31,911 bases of DNA, taken from Rickettsiales bacterium UBA2645. Lineage in GTDB: Bacteria; Pseudomonadota; Alphaproteobacteria; Rickettsiales; UBA1997. Location: positions 1 through 31,911 of the forward strand of contig DENL01000007.1 of the NCBI GenBank assembly GCA_002359655.1, in the 5' to 3' direction. Each line of letters opens with the position of its first letter. Within the stretch, counting starts at the first letter, position 1. The notes under the pieces were generated by a model. It saw only the letters and a list, made by a program, of their open reading frames with translations. It ran no database searches and had not been told where the DNA came from. Shown here in pieces: positions 1 through 8,108 of this stretch. A program made the translations under genes and the position numbers.

Positions 1-900
1 CTTATCCCGAACTGGCGTTCTAACTATTTGCAAATGCGGATTAGAATGTAAATTTTGAGCTTCTTTTTGTTGATTATAATAATCTTCTGCATCCTTTGGA
101 GATATGGTTCCATTGTCCAATCCTTCAATTATATTTTTTGGTAATTTTCTACCTTCCCAATTAACTGGACTGGCTATATTAACCAGCGCTAACTTACTAA
201 AATATTCTGAAATTTGTTTTACATCTTTTCCTTCTCTTACTAACGCTTGAGAAATTTTTTGATGCAAAAAATTAACATGAGATTTGTTTTCTCGATGTCC
301 AATACTGAAGCCAAATAAAATTATTTTTTTTACATCATCGGGATTTTTTAATTTATCATTCTCATCAAAGAATCTATTTCTCAGAACTTGATTAAAGAAA
401 TTTTCTGACTCTTCCTGATTGATGTAAGATTCATCATAATAGTAAGGAATACCTTTTCTGAACCTTTCTTCTCTTCTATCGCTATCAGTTAAAGATGAGT
501 AAACCATCAAACGATTTCTATCGTTAATTAGCTGGCTAACTGGGTGAAATGATTCATATAAGCTATCTACAGAACTAGCACCTCCAAGACCGCAAGATAA
601 TATTGTAGAAAATTCTTGGGCATCATTTTGATCTAAAGTAGTTGGTTCCCAAGGTTTTAGAAAAGTAACAACTTTCCCTGCTAATGGATTTGGCTTACTA
701 TTTTTTATTGGCTGGGGACTATTTCCAATGCAACGATTACTCTCTATTAATTTTTGTGTTATCTTGGAATCGGTGAGGTGTAAAAGTAGGAGATGGAGTT
801 TGTTTTTCTAACAAGGATGCTCTATTGGGGTTTGGAGGAAGAATAAATCTTGAAGTAGATGTGTAGATGTTGTTAGTTGCGCAGAAATTCTTCGTCTCAT
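1..900 (-). pseudogene. Broken, window-truncated gene of unknown function
   Basis: The reverse strand is open from about 807 down to the window edge (about 269 codons) and has coding character, but that frame has no ATG, GTG or TTG near its 5' end. An ATG at 900 opens the same frame (MRRRISAQLTTST...) and meets a TAG at 810-808. Between about 850 and 735 the neighbouring frame reads as a Pro/Ser/Thr-rich stretch (...ILPPNPNRASLLEK...) and ends in TAA just where the first frame resumes. This is what one small indel and a compensating one would leave. The readable part has FGFSIGHRENKSHVNF at about residues 195-210 of the reconstruction and no domain I recognise. It could be a secreted or accessory protein. 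The 3' end lies outside the window. Sequencing error is an alternative to decay. Confidence 0.5.
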
Positions 901-956
901 TTTTATAAATCCAAGATCACTAAATTAAAATTTTTACAAGTGTTTGTTATTTTAAT

Positions 957-990
957 ATAGCAGCCTTCAAACGGCTATGCTATTCTTTTT
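957..990. terminator. Weak hairpin with T-run between two leftward genes
   Basis: ATAGCAGCC and GGCTATGCTAT can pair with a small bulge around a 7-nt loop (about 957-983). A T-rich stretch follows on the + strand and an A/T-rich one on the - strand. It lies downstream of the leftward dehydrogenase gene, so it may end that transcript. The T-run is poor in that direction, so the call is tentative. Nothing else is visible in 902-1047. Confidence 0.25.
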
Positions 991-1047
991 AGAGAATTAA
1001 TTAAGATTCAACAGATTATTTTATCAAGCTCTGACAGCTTTTCTGAA

Positions 1048-2493
1048 TCAAAAACTAATGTGCAAAGTTTTAACTTGGCAAAATTCTAGAATTCCTAAAT
1101 GTGATCCTTCGCGTCCCATTCCAGAATTTTTAATGCCGCCGAAAGGTGCAACTTCGGTGGCAAAAGATGGCTCGTTAACTCCAACCATACCAAATTGCAG
1201 AGCATCGCAAATGCGCCAGATTCTAGCGTTGTCAGATGTGTAAAGATAAGAACCAAGTCCGTACTCAGTGTCGTTAGCTAGTTGAATTACTTCATCTTCA
1301 GATTTGAATTTTTGGATTGCAGCAACCGCGCCAAAAATTTCTTCCTGAGCAATTGCCATGTCTTTAGAGATTTGAGTTAGAACAGTTGGCTGAAAAAATT
1401 GTTCTCCTAATTCAAGAATTTTTTTGCCGCCGATTTCGCATTTAGCACCATTTTTTATAGCATCCATAACTAGGCGCTCAACTTTTTCTATCGCTGCTTT
1501 AGAAATCATCGGGCCCATATTTGGTGAACCTTCCAAGCCATTACCAACTTTTAATTTGGCAACTTCGAGGACAAATTTTTTGACAAATTCGTCGTGAATT
1601 TTTTCTTCGACAAAAATGCGATTTACGCAAGTGCAAGCTTGGCCACCATTTCTGAATTTGGCGTGCATTAAATCTTTCACTGCTTTTTCTAAATCAGCAT
1701 CAGAAAAAACTATGAAAGGTGCTGATCCACCAAGTTCAAGCGAAACACGTTTTAAATCTTCAGCGCATTGCTGGTTTAATAATTTTCCTACACGAGTTGA
1801 TCCAGTGAAGCTGATTTTTCTGACAATTTTATTGCGACAAAATTCTGCACCAATTTTTCCGGCATCTCCTGTGATCACATTGAAAACGCCAGCAGGAATC
1901 CCTGCTTCATTTGCTAAAACTGCTAAAGCTATTGCAGAAAATGGTGTCAGTTCTGAAGGTTTTAAAACTACTGTGCAGCCTGCAGCCATTGCTGCAGCAG
2001 CTTTGCGTGTTATCATTGCTGAAGGAAAATTCCATGGCGTGATTGCAGCTACAACTCCGACTGGCTCGTTGAAAGTAATAATTTTTTGATTTTGTTTGTG
2101 AGAAGGAATTGTATCGCCGTAATTTCTTTTCGCTTCTTCAGCAAACCATTCAACAAATTGTACACCGTAGATAACTTCGCCGCGCGCTTCTGCCAAGGGT
2201 TTACCTTGTTCGGTTGAAAGAATAATTGCTAGATCTTCCTGATTTTGTAAAATTAAGTCGTACCAGTTTTTTAGTAATTTAGAACGTTCTTTTCCGGCTA
2301 ATTTTTTCCATTTTTCAAAAGCGATTTGTGCTTTTTCAATAGCATTTTTAGTGTCAATTTCATCGCAGTTTGCAACACTTCCAATCAGATTTTGATTGGC
2401 TGGATTGTGAACTTTAATTTTTGATTCTTTCTCAAAAAATTCTCCACCAATAAAATTTCTTTCTTCAAAAAGTTTTTTATTTTTTAGTTGCAT
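1048..2493 (-). CDS. gabD: NAD(P)-dependent succinate-semialdehyde dehydrogenase family protein
   Basis: This is an aldehyde dehydrogenase that oxidises an aldehyde to a carboxylate, most likely succinate semialdehyde to succinate. From the start chosen here it has 481 residues, normal for GabD. The motif PWNFP binds the cofactor region, ELGG carries the general-base Glu (about 253), and FRNGGQACTCVNR holds the catalytic Cys (about 287); the GQxCxCxNR form is typical of the SSADH branch. The frame runs 28 codons further upstream, but the ATG at 2493 has an ideal AAGGAG seven bases before it and the protein aligns from there. The first codons overlap the end of nth by 17 bases, so the two are probably co-transcribed. 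The exact aldehyde substrate is inferred; the ALDH fold and catalytic residues are clear. Confidence 0.88.
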   Translation of the reverse strand: MQLKNKKLFEERNFIGGEFFEKESKIKVHNPANQNLIGSVANCDEIDTKNAIEKAQIAFEKWKKLAGKERSKLLKNWYDLILQNQEDLAIILSTEQGKPLAEARGEVIYGVQFVEWFAEEAKRNYGDTIPSHKQNQKIITFNEPVGVVAAITPWNFPSAMITRKAAAAMAAGCTVVLKPSELTPFSAIALAVLANEAGIPAGVFNVITGDAGKIGAEFCRNKIVRKISFTGSTRVGKLLNQQCAEDLKRVSLELGGSAPFIVFSDADLEKAVKDLMHAKFRNGGQACTCVNRIFVEEKIHDEFVKKFVLEVAKLKVGNGLEGSPNMGPMISKAAIEKVERLVMDAIKNGAKCEIGGKKILELGEQFFQPTVLTQISKDMAIAQEEIFGAVAAIQKFKSEDEVIQLANDTEYGLGSYLYTSDNARIWRICDALQFGMVGVNEPSFATEVAPFGGIKNSGMGREGSHLGILEFCQVKTLHISF

Positions 2494-3130
2494 AATTTTT
2501 CTCCTTAAATTGACAAAGTTTTTTGATATTACATTTTTCACATTCAGGTTTTCTAGCTTTACAAACATAGCGCCCATGCAGAATCATCCAATGATGAGCA
2601 TGAGTTTGCCACTTTTCTGGAATTTTTTTTAGTAAAGAAATCTCAGTTTTTTCTGGCGTGGTTTCGCTAACAAAACCAATGCGATTTGCAACACGAAAGA
2701 CATGAGTATCAACTGCGATTGTCTTGTTTCCAAAGGCGCAATTCAAAACAACGTTGGCAGTTTTTTGGCCAACTCCAGCAAGAGATTTCAAGCTTTCAAA
2801 ATTTGAGGGAACTTCAGAGTTAAATTTATCGACTAAATCACGAGAAAGCTTGATAATATTAGCTGCTTTACCGTTGAAAAGTCCGATTGTATTGATGTGT
2901 TTTTTCAGATTTTTCTCGCCCAGTTTCAACATTTTTTCTGGTGTATCTGCGATTTTAAAAAGTGCTTTAGTGGCCTTGTTAACTCCAACATCAGTGCTTT
3001 GCGCTGATAAAACAACGGCAACTAAAAGTGTGTAATTGTTGCTATAGTTTAATTCAGTTTTTGGCTGCGGATTTTGTTTTTGCCAAATTTCAAAAATCTG
3101 ATCGATATTTTTTTTCTGCATTTTGCCCAA
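2477..3130 (-). CDS. nth: Endonuclease III (DNA glycosylase/AP lyase)
   Basis: Base-excision repair enzyme that removes oxidised pyrimidines and nicks at the abasic site. At 217 residues it has the usual length. A helix-hairpin-helix reads LAGVGQKTANVVLN with the catalytic Lys at about 123, followed by VDTHVFRVANRIG with the catalytic Asp at about 141. The C-terminus has the full [4Fe-4S] ligand set C-X6-C-X2-C-X5-C (C190, C197, C200, C206). An alternative start is the ATG at codon 4. It is divergent from murC across an 87-base gap and overlaps the start of the dehydrogenase gene downstream. Confidence 0.96.
   Translation of the reverse strand: MGKMQKKNIDQIFEIWQKQNPQPKTELNYSNNYTLLVAVVLSAQSTDVGVNKATKALFKIADTPEKMLKLGEKNLKKHINTIGLFNGKAANIIKLSRDLVDKFNSEVPSNFESLKSLAGVGQKTANVVLNCAFGNKTIAVDTHVFRVANRIGFVSETTPEKTEISLLKKIPEKWQTHAHHWMILHGRYVCKARKPECEKCNIKKLCQFKEKNYATKK
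2501..2506 (-). promoter_or_regulatory. Shine-Dalgarno site deciding the gabD start
   Basis: AAGGAG on the - strand, seven bases before the ATG at 2493. It lies inside the 3' end of nth and shows that the longer upstream reading of the dehydrogenase frame is not the real start. Confidence 0.7.
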
Positions 3131-3217
3131 ATTTTAATTTTACAAATAAACTTTTGATTTTAGCTTCACCGCGCCTTGACAGCACTGTTTTTGTATCATC
3201 TCTCACAACATCTTTCC

Positions 3218-4630
3218 ATGAATTTTCAAGACTTAAAAACGCAAAGCAAGATCCATTTTATTGGTCTTGGCGGCATTGGTATGAGCGCTTTAGCATTTAT
3301 TTTGCGTGAATTAAAAATTCCGGTTCAAGGTTCAGATTTAACAGAAAATTACCTAACGCAAAAGCTGCGCGACAAAGGAGCCGTCTATTTCGTTGGCCAT
3401 AAGGCGGAAAATATTTCCGACGACGTTTCTCTGATTGTCGAAACCTCAATCATAAAAAGTAGTAATCCTGAAATTATCGAAGCCCAAAAAAGAAATATTC
3501 CAATCATTACCAGAGCCAATCTTTTGGCGATGATTATGCGCGAATTTAAAGGCATCACAATTGCTGGAACTCACGGCAAAACCAGCACTACTGGCATGGT
3601 CTCTTTGATGTTGGAAATAAACGGACTTGATCCAACCGTTGTTAATGGCGGTATAATTCATTATTTTAACAGCAATTCCAAAGTTGGTAAAGGCGAATAT
3701 TTGGTTGCTGAATCTGACGAGTCTGATGCTAGTTTTGTCAACTTGCCAAGCTTTATCGGAGCTGTTACCAACATTGAAGCAGAGCATTTAGAATTTTCTG
3801 GTTACGGCGGAAGTTTTGAAAAACAAAAATCCTATTTTGAACAATACATCAATCAGATACCTAATGAGGGTATTTGTGTTTTGTGTATTGACAGTCCAGA
3901 AGTTGAAAAAATTTACGATAAGTTAAAGTCGCAGAAAAAAAATTTAGTAACTTATTCAATCAATAAGGATGCGGATTTTCGTGCAAAAAATATTTCGATG
4001 GATATTTCGGGTTTAACTTTCGATGTTGTTTTTAAATCGGGTCGTGAAATCAAAAATATCAAAATGCCAATCTATGGTAAACACAATGCCAGCAATGCTT
4101 TAGTGGCAATTGCAATTGGTGATTTTTTTGGTTTTAATGAGGAGCAAATCAAAAAAGCTTTGGTTGCTTTTAATGGTGTTAGGCGTCGTTTTACTAAAGT
4201 TGGAGAGTATCAAGGTGCTGCAATAATTGACGATTATGGACATCATCCAACTGAAATCTCGACCACTCTTAAAGCAGCGCGCCAAGTGGCTTTGAAACAT
4301 AAAGTAATCTGCGTTTTTCAGGCTCACAAATATAGCAGAGTGCGCGACTTATTAAAAGAATTTGGCCAAGCTTTTTTTGACTGTGATTGTGTGATTGTTT
4401 CTGATATTTATTCAGCAGGACAAGAGGCAATTGCAGGAATAAATCAAGATACTCTGATTGCCGAAATTAAAAAATCGGGTCACCAAAATGTTATTAAGTT
4501 AAACAGTGAAAAAGATTTAGCAGCAATCATAAAGCCACAAATTTCTGCTGGCGATATTGTATTTTTTACTGGTGCCGGAACAGTTACTTATTGGGCTGCA
4601 GCTTTAGCTGATCAACTTAAAAACTCTTAA
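3218..4630 (+). CDS. murC: UDP-N-acetylmuramate-L-alanine ligase
   Basis: Cytoplasmic ATP-dependent ligase that adds L-Ala to UDP-MurNAc, the first step of the peptidoglycan stem peptide. The N-terminal nucleotide-sugar domain has the MurC signature HFIGLGGIGMSALAFIL. The ATP-binding loop GTHGKTSTT is at about 117-125, followed by ESDESDASF, NIEAEHLEFSG, YGKHNASNALVA and IDDYGHHPTEI in the C-terminal ligase domain. The frame can be extended to a TTG at 3176, but the ATG at 3218 gives 470 residues and starts directly before the conserved fold, so I chose it. The gene stands apart from the usual mur/dcw cluster, and murE also lies elsewhere in this window. A GNAT gene follows after 5 bases. Confidence 0.95.
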   Translation: MNFQDLKTQSKIHFIGLGGIGMSALAFILRELKIPVQGSDLTENYLTQKLRDKGAVYFVGHKAENISDDVSLIVETSIIKSSNPEIIEAQKRNIPIITRANLLAMIMREFKGITIAGTHGKTSTTGMVSLMLEINGLDPTVVNGGIIHYFNSNSKVGKGEYLVAESDESDASFVNLPSFIGAVTNIEAEHLEFSGYGGSFEKQKSYFEQYINQIPNEGICVLCIDSPEVEKIYDKLKSQKKNLVTYSINKDADFRAKNISMDISGLTFDVVFKSGREIKNIKMPIYGKHNASNALVAIAIGDFFGFNEEQIKKALVAFNGVRRRFTKVGEYQGAAIIDDYGHHPTEISTTLKAARQVALKHKVICVFQAHKYSRVRDLLKEFGQAFFDCDCVIVSDIYSAGQEAIAGINQDTLIAEIKKSGHQNVIKLNSEKDLAAIIKPQISAGDIVFFTGAGTVTYWAAALADQLKNS

Positions 4631-4635
4631 AACTG

Positions 4636-5082
4636 ATGGTCGAAAAAATTTCAGTTAAAGTTGTAATCAAAGAACTCAGTACCAAAGAAGAAATGTTGCA
4701 AGCTTACGAAATAATTAAGCAAAGATACCAAGAAATGAGTTTAGAAAATTTCAAAGAGCAAATTTCTGAGATGATTAAATTTAGCGATTTCAAAATGATC
4801 GCCGCTTTTATTGATGAAAAAATAGTTGGCGTCACCGGCTATTTTATTGCCCATATGCTTTATTGCGGCCGCTATATTCAACTTTCCAGCTTTATTGTTG
4901 ATGAAGAAAAAAGAGGTGCCGGAATTGGTAAAAAAATTTTACAAGAAGTTGCAAGAATCGGCAAAAAACAAAATTGCGACAAAATTGTTTTAGACTCCTT
5001 CACCGAAAATAAAAAATCTCACGCACTTTATTACCGCGAAGATTTTTACATTCGTGGTTTTCATTTTATGAAAAATTTGTAG
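4636..5082 (+). CDS. GNAT-family N-acetyltransferase
   Basis: Protein of 148 residues with the GNAT fold: a central strand ending in LSSFIVDEEKRGAGIGKKIL, where R-G-A-G-I-G-K is the pyrophosphate-binding loop of motif A (about residues 95-102) that holds acetyl-CoA, followed by the motif B region with SFTENKKSHALYYREDFY. The acceptor cannot be read from the sequence; it could be an amino group on a protein or small molecule. It starts 5 bases after murC and is probably translated from the same mRNA. That does not by itself tie it to the cell wall. Confidence 0.85.
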   Translation: MVEKISVKVVIKELSTKEEMLQAYEIIKQRYQEMSLENFKEQISEMIKFSDFKMIAAFIDEKIVGVTGYFIAHMLYCGRYIQLSSFIVDEEKRGAGIGKKILQEVARIGKKQNCDKIVLDSFTENKKSHALYYREDFYIRGFHFMKNL

Positions 5083-5160
5083 ACTTAAAAATCATAAAAA
5101 CTGAGTACTAAATTCAGGAAAAATTAGTGAAAATTCCAGCAGCCAAATAAATCTTAATTT

Positions 5161-7209
5161 ATGACAAAAGACCTTTATTACAAACATCAGCCGCCAATGC
5201 ATTTTTTGGAAGACGCTAAATCAGATCTGGCAGAATCTTGTAAAAGAGGTTATTTAGAAAGGGTGAAACAACTTCTGGAAAATATGACTGCTGAAGAGAT
5301 TAATACCCCCAACTCTTCTGGTGAAACTTTTCTCATGATTGCCTGCAAAAATGCTGGTATGCCTTATGGTAAAAATGTTACCAAGGATTTTTATCCAACT
5401 GCAATTTACAATCGTACTAAGATTGTTGAGCTTCTTTTAGAAAAAGGAGCGGATCCTTCAATTGCAGATGAAGCAGGAAGAACAGCCTTGATGAAACTAT
5501 CTTTGCTAGGCTTCGATTGCCAATATGTTGAGGAGAATTTGAAATATAAAAGCGTTAGGTCGAGGAAGATTGAGAGCCTCAGCTTTGATGGCAAAATTTA
5601 TCAAGAAGGTCAGGAATTTTACGAAAAATGCAAAGCTGAATATAAAGAATATATTAGCGCCAAAAATAGAGAAGAGGACAATGAAAATGCTTATAAAAAA
5701 ATAAAAGAATATGTTTTTTACGCAAATTACATAGCTGATGAAGAAGATTTAAGAAAAGCTAAAAAAGAAATTCAGGAAGCTCTAAATACAGAAAAGCAAA
5801 ACATAGCAACGCAAATTATTGAGGCTCTAATAAAGTATGGCGCTGATATCAATAAAATTGATAAAAATGGTAAAACGGCATTAGAAATTGCCAATGAAAG
5901 AGGAGATAAAGTCTTAAATGAAATACTCCTGGAACATGGAGCTAAAAATATAAAACAAGAAGAGGATCTGAAAGATTATAAAACGACTGAAGATGAGCGT
6001 ATTCTTGATGCAATTTTTGAAGGAAATCTAAAAAATCCATTTTTGAAAAAAAATGAAATGGTCATTCTATCTCATTTTGCAATAACAATCGAAGATAAGG
6101 CAGATAAAGATCTGAAAAAAGAATTATTGCTAGAGTTTAAATTCTCTGATTCAAAAGAAGGTAATTTGTTTAAGGACAAAAAAGACCTGAATGATTTTAT
6201 AAAATTTGCCAGAGCCGATATTTTTATTGGTCTTGCGCGCTCAGAAGAAATATATAATTCAGACAAATACAAACATATCTCAGGTGGTAATTTTGAAGGT
6301 CTTGAGAAGCTGGATAGAGTTCACTTTTTAACTAAAAAAGTGATTGGCGCTGCCATCATGAGAGAAGGTGTTAAGGAAAATTTAATCGCTTGCGAAGCAG
6401 CTAAAAAAATAATTTATGACAAAAAAATTATACTTAGCTCTGGAAATAATATTGAAATTTTTAAGGCTTCTTGGGGAGCGCATTCGGCTTATTTTATTAT
6501 TGAGTCTGACGCACAAAGTAATCCAATAAAAGTTTCTTATTGCGATGCTCCCAATCAAAATTATTCAGAGATTTATGGTTATGGTGAGATAATTTTTAAA
6601 TTATCTGAGAATAAAGTTAGTCTTTTGGATAATATGGGGAAAGATCCTGTAGAAAAATTGAAAATTTATTTATCGGAAATTACTAATCATCGGGCACAAA
6701 AGTCTTCTATAGACCAAGCTATAGAATCAATTAAAAATAATTTAACCGATTCAGATGAGACAAATTCAGTCGAATATAAAATTCCCACTAAGCCACAAAA
6801 GCGTGACAATTGTGTGTTAAAATCTTTCAATATTCTTTTAAGAGCGGTGTTGAACAAAATTTATCCTGAATTAGTCTTTGAAGTTGACGGAAAGCCAGAA
6901 GGCAACGGCTATAAAATTTATAAAGATTTTAAGGAATCCTTAATTGGTGTTTATATCAAAGATCTGCAAGAATTGAATATAAATGAGAATAACAATAAAT
7001 TTTGGTATCAAGATTTGGTTTCCAGATTGCAGGAAGCTGACAAAAAAATTGAGAAAAAAATTTTTAATAAATCTTTAACTCAGTCTGAAATTGTTCAGCC
7101 AACAGAGAATGGTGAAAAATCAAATACTCCAAGTTCTAATCCAAGGATAACTTCTACTTCCAGAGATCAGGCGGTAAATAACAAGAATTATGGCCAAATA
7201 GTTTCATGA
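5161..7209 (+). CDS. Ankyrin-repeat protein with putative CE-clan cysteine protease-like domain
   Basis: Protein of 682 residues with no signal peptide. Ankyrin-type repeats lie at about 20-65, 85-118 (NRTKIVELLLEKGADPSIADEAGRTALM, spanning two helices and a loop) and 215-262 (IEALIKYGADINKIDKNGKTALEIA), split by a charged helical insert at 125-210. The C-terminal part has an order of residues resembling the CE clan (Ulp1/YopJ-type) of cysteine proteases and acetyltransferases: H441 in WGAHSAYFIIES, D462 in KVSYCDAPN, Q546 and C551 in PQKRDNCVLKSFNIL. The tail after 640 is Ser/Thr/Asn-rich. Ankyrin fusions with such domains are known among host-targeted effectors, so a role in host ubiquitin-like processing is plausible but inferred. 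The H-to-C distance (110) is longer than usual. Its stop overlaps the xthA start (ATGA). Confidence 0.75.
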   Translation: MTKDLYYKHQPPMHFLEDAKSDLAESCKRGYLERVKQLLENMTAEEINTPNSSGETFLMIACKNAGMPYGKNVTKDFYPTAIYNRTKIVELLLEKGADPSIADEAGRTALMKLSLLGFDCQYVEENLKYKSVRSRKIESLSFDGKIYQEGQEFYEKCKAEYKEYISAKNREEDNENAYKKIKEYVFYANYIADEEDLRKAKKEIQEALNTEKQNIATQIIEALIKYGADINKIDKNGKTALEIANERGDKVLNEILLEHGAKNIKQEEDLKDYKTTEDERILDAIFEGNLKNPFLKKNEMVILSHFAITIEDKADKDLKKELLLEFKFSDSKEGNLFKDKKDLNDFIKFARADIFIGLARSEEIYNSDKYKHISGGNFEGLEKLDRVHFLTKKVIGAAIMREGVKENLIACEAAKKIIYDKKIILSSGNNIEIFKASWGAHSAYFIIESDAQSNPIKVSYCDAPNQNYSEIYGYGEIIFKLSENKVSLLDNMGKDPVEKLKIYLSEITNHRAQKSSIDQAIESIKNNLTDSDETNSVEYKIPTKPQKRDNCVLKSFNILLRAVLNKIYPELVFEVDGKPEGNGYKIYKDFKESLIGVYIKDLQELNINENNNKFWYQDLVSRLQEADKKIEKKIFNKSLTQSEIVQPTENGEKSNTPSSNPRITSTSRDQAVNNKNYGQIVS

Positions 7210-8108
7210 CGGTAAAAAAAATCAAAATCGCTAGTTTCAATGTAAATTCTGTGAAGGCCCGTTTGCCAAGGCTTTTGGAGTGGTTAAAGAATTCTAATCC
7301 GGATGTGGTTTTGTTACAGGAGTTGAAATGTATTGAATCAGAATTTCCTTTCGAAGCTTTGTATGACGCGGGTTATAACTCTGCAGTTGCTGGACAAAAA
7401 AGTTACAATGGTGTGGCTATCCTATCGAAATTTAAAATTGAAGATGTTGTTAAAGCTCTGCCAAATATCGAGGCAGAAAAAGGAGAAATAGGCTACCCCT
7501 TGTTAAGGGGGAGCGAGTTGACGCGAAGCGCAACGATGGGGGATTCATATTCTGATGAGCAGGCACGTTATATTGAAGCTGTGATTTCAATTTCAGGAAA
7601 AGCAATTCGTGTTGCATCAATCTATGTGCCAAACGGTGGCGGCGATTTAATGTTAAATGAAACTTTAGAAAACTCACAAAAATTTATTTACAAATTAAAA
7701 TTCTTTGAACGTTTAAAGTCCCATTTTTCTAGGCTTGCTGAGTTTAATGAAATACAAATTTTTGGCGGAGACTACAATGTCGCCGTAGAAGAAATTGATG
7801 TTTTTGATGCCAAAAGTTTGCGCGGTACAGTTTGTTTTCACGACTTAGAACGTGAAAAATTCCGCTCAATTTTAAATTTGGGAATTGTTGATTCTTACCG
7901 TGCTGCTAATCCTTCCGCCCAAGCATTTAGCTGGTGGGATTATCGTGGTGGATCTTGGCAACATAATAAGGGAATGCGTATTGATTATCTTTTAACTTCA
8001 CCGCAAGCAGCTGATAAAATTATTGCAGCGACTATCGAGGATCGTGGAGTTCGAGATCAAGAAAAAGCGTCGGATCATTGTCCAGTTTGTGTGACGATAG
8101 AGGTTTAA
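7206..8108 (+). CDS. xthA: Exodeoxyribonuclease III, with an in-frame palindromic-element insertion
   Basis: Mg-dependent AP endonuclease and 3'-5' exonuclease of base-excision repair, complementing nth in the same window. Family motifs: KIASFNVNSVKARL at the N-terminus, LQELKC with the metal-binding Glu (39), IYVPNGG, GGDYNVA, SWWDYRGGSWQHNKGMRIDYLL and the C-terminal SDHCPV with the catalytic His. It has 300 residues, about 30 more than usual. Most of the excess is at residues 92-115, where a GC-richer palindromic element encodes GYPLLRGSELTRSATMGDS before the conserved DEQARYIEAV. The insertion lies in a surface region between core motifs and does not disrupt any catalytic residue. The ATG overlaps the stop of the ankyrin gene. 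The stop codon overlaps that of the convergent carB fragment by three bases. Confidence 0.95.
   Translation: MTVKKIKIASFNVNSVKARLPRLLEWLKNSNPDVVLLQELKCIESEFPFEALYDAGYNSAVAGQKSYNGVAILSKFKIEDVVKALPNIEAEKGEIGYPLLRGSELTRSATMGDSYSDEQARYIEAVISISGKAIRVASIYVPNGGGDLMLNETLENSQKFIYKLKFFERLKSHFSRLAEFNEIQIFGGDYNVAVEEIDVFDAKSLRGTVCFHDLEREKFRSILNLGIVDSYRAANPSAQAFSWWDYRGGSWQHNKGMRIDYLLTSPQAADKIIAATIEDRGVRDQEKASDHCPVCVTIEV
7491..7547 (+). repeat. Palindromic element inside xthA, in frame
   Basis: GC-rich 57-nt block in AT-rich coding DNA. It starts with a hairpin CCCCTT-GTT-AAGGGG (7496-7510). A second hairpin follows, GTTG(a)CGC-GAA-GCG-CAAC (7517-7534), and then a G-rich end (ATGGGGGAT) that could compete for the C-rich 5' arm. 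It aligns without gaps, in the same reading frame, to the block in fumC at 28413-28469 (G.....L.GS....S..MG shared). It resembles Rickettsia palindromic elements in behaviour, not in a sequence I can match. Confidence 0.8.

Noticed and set aside
3176..3217. Longer MurC start at the TTG, or a TTGACA -35 box at 3176-3181
   Set aside because: The extra 14 residues precede the MurC fold, and the nearest -10-like TATCAT is only 12 bases away, too close for a sigma-70 promoter.
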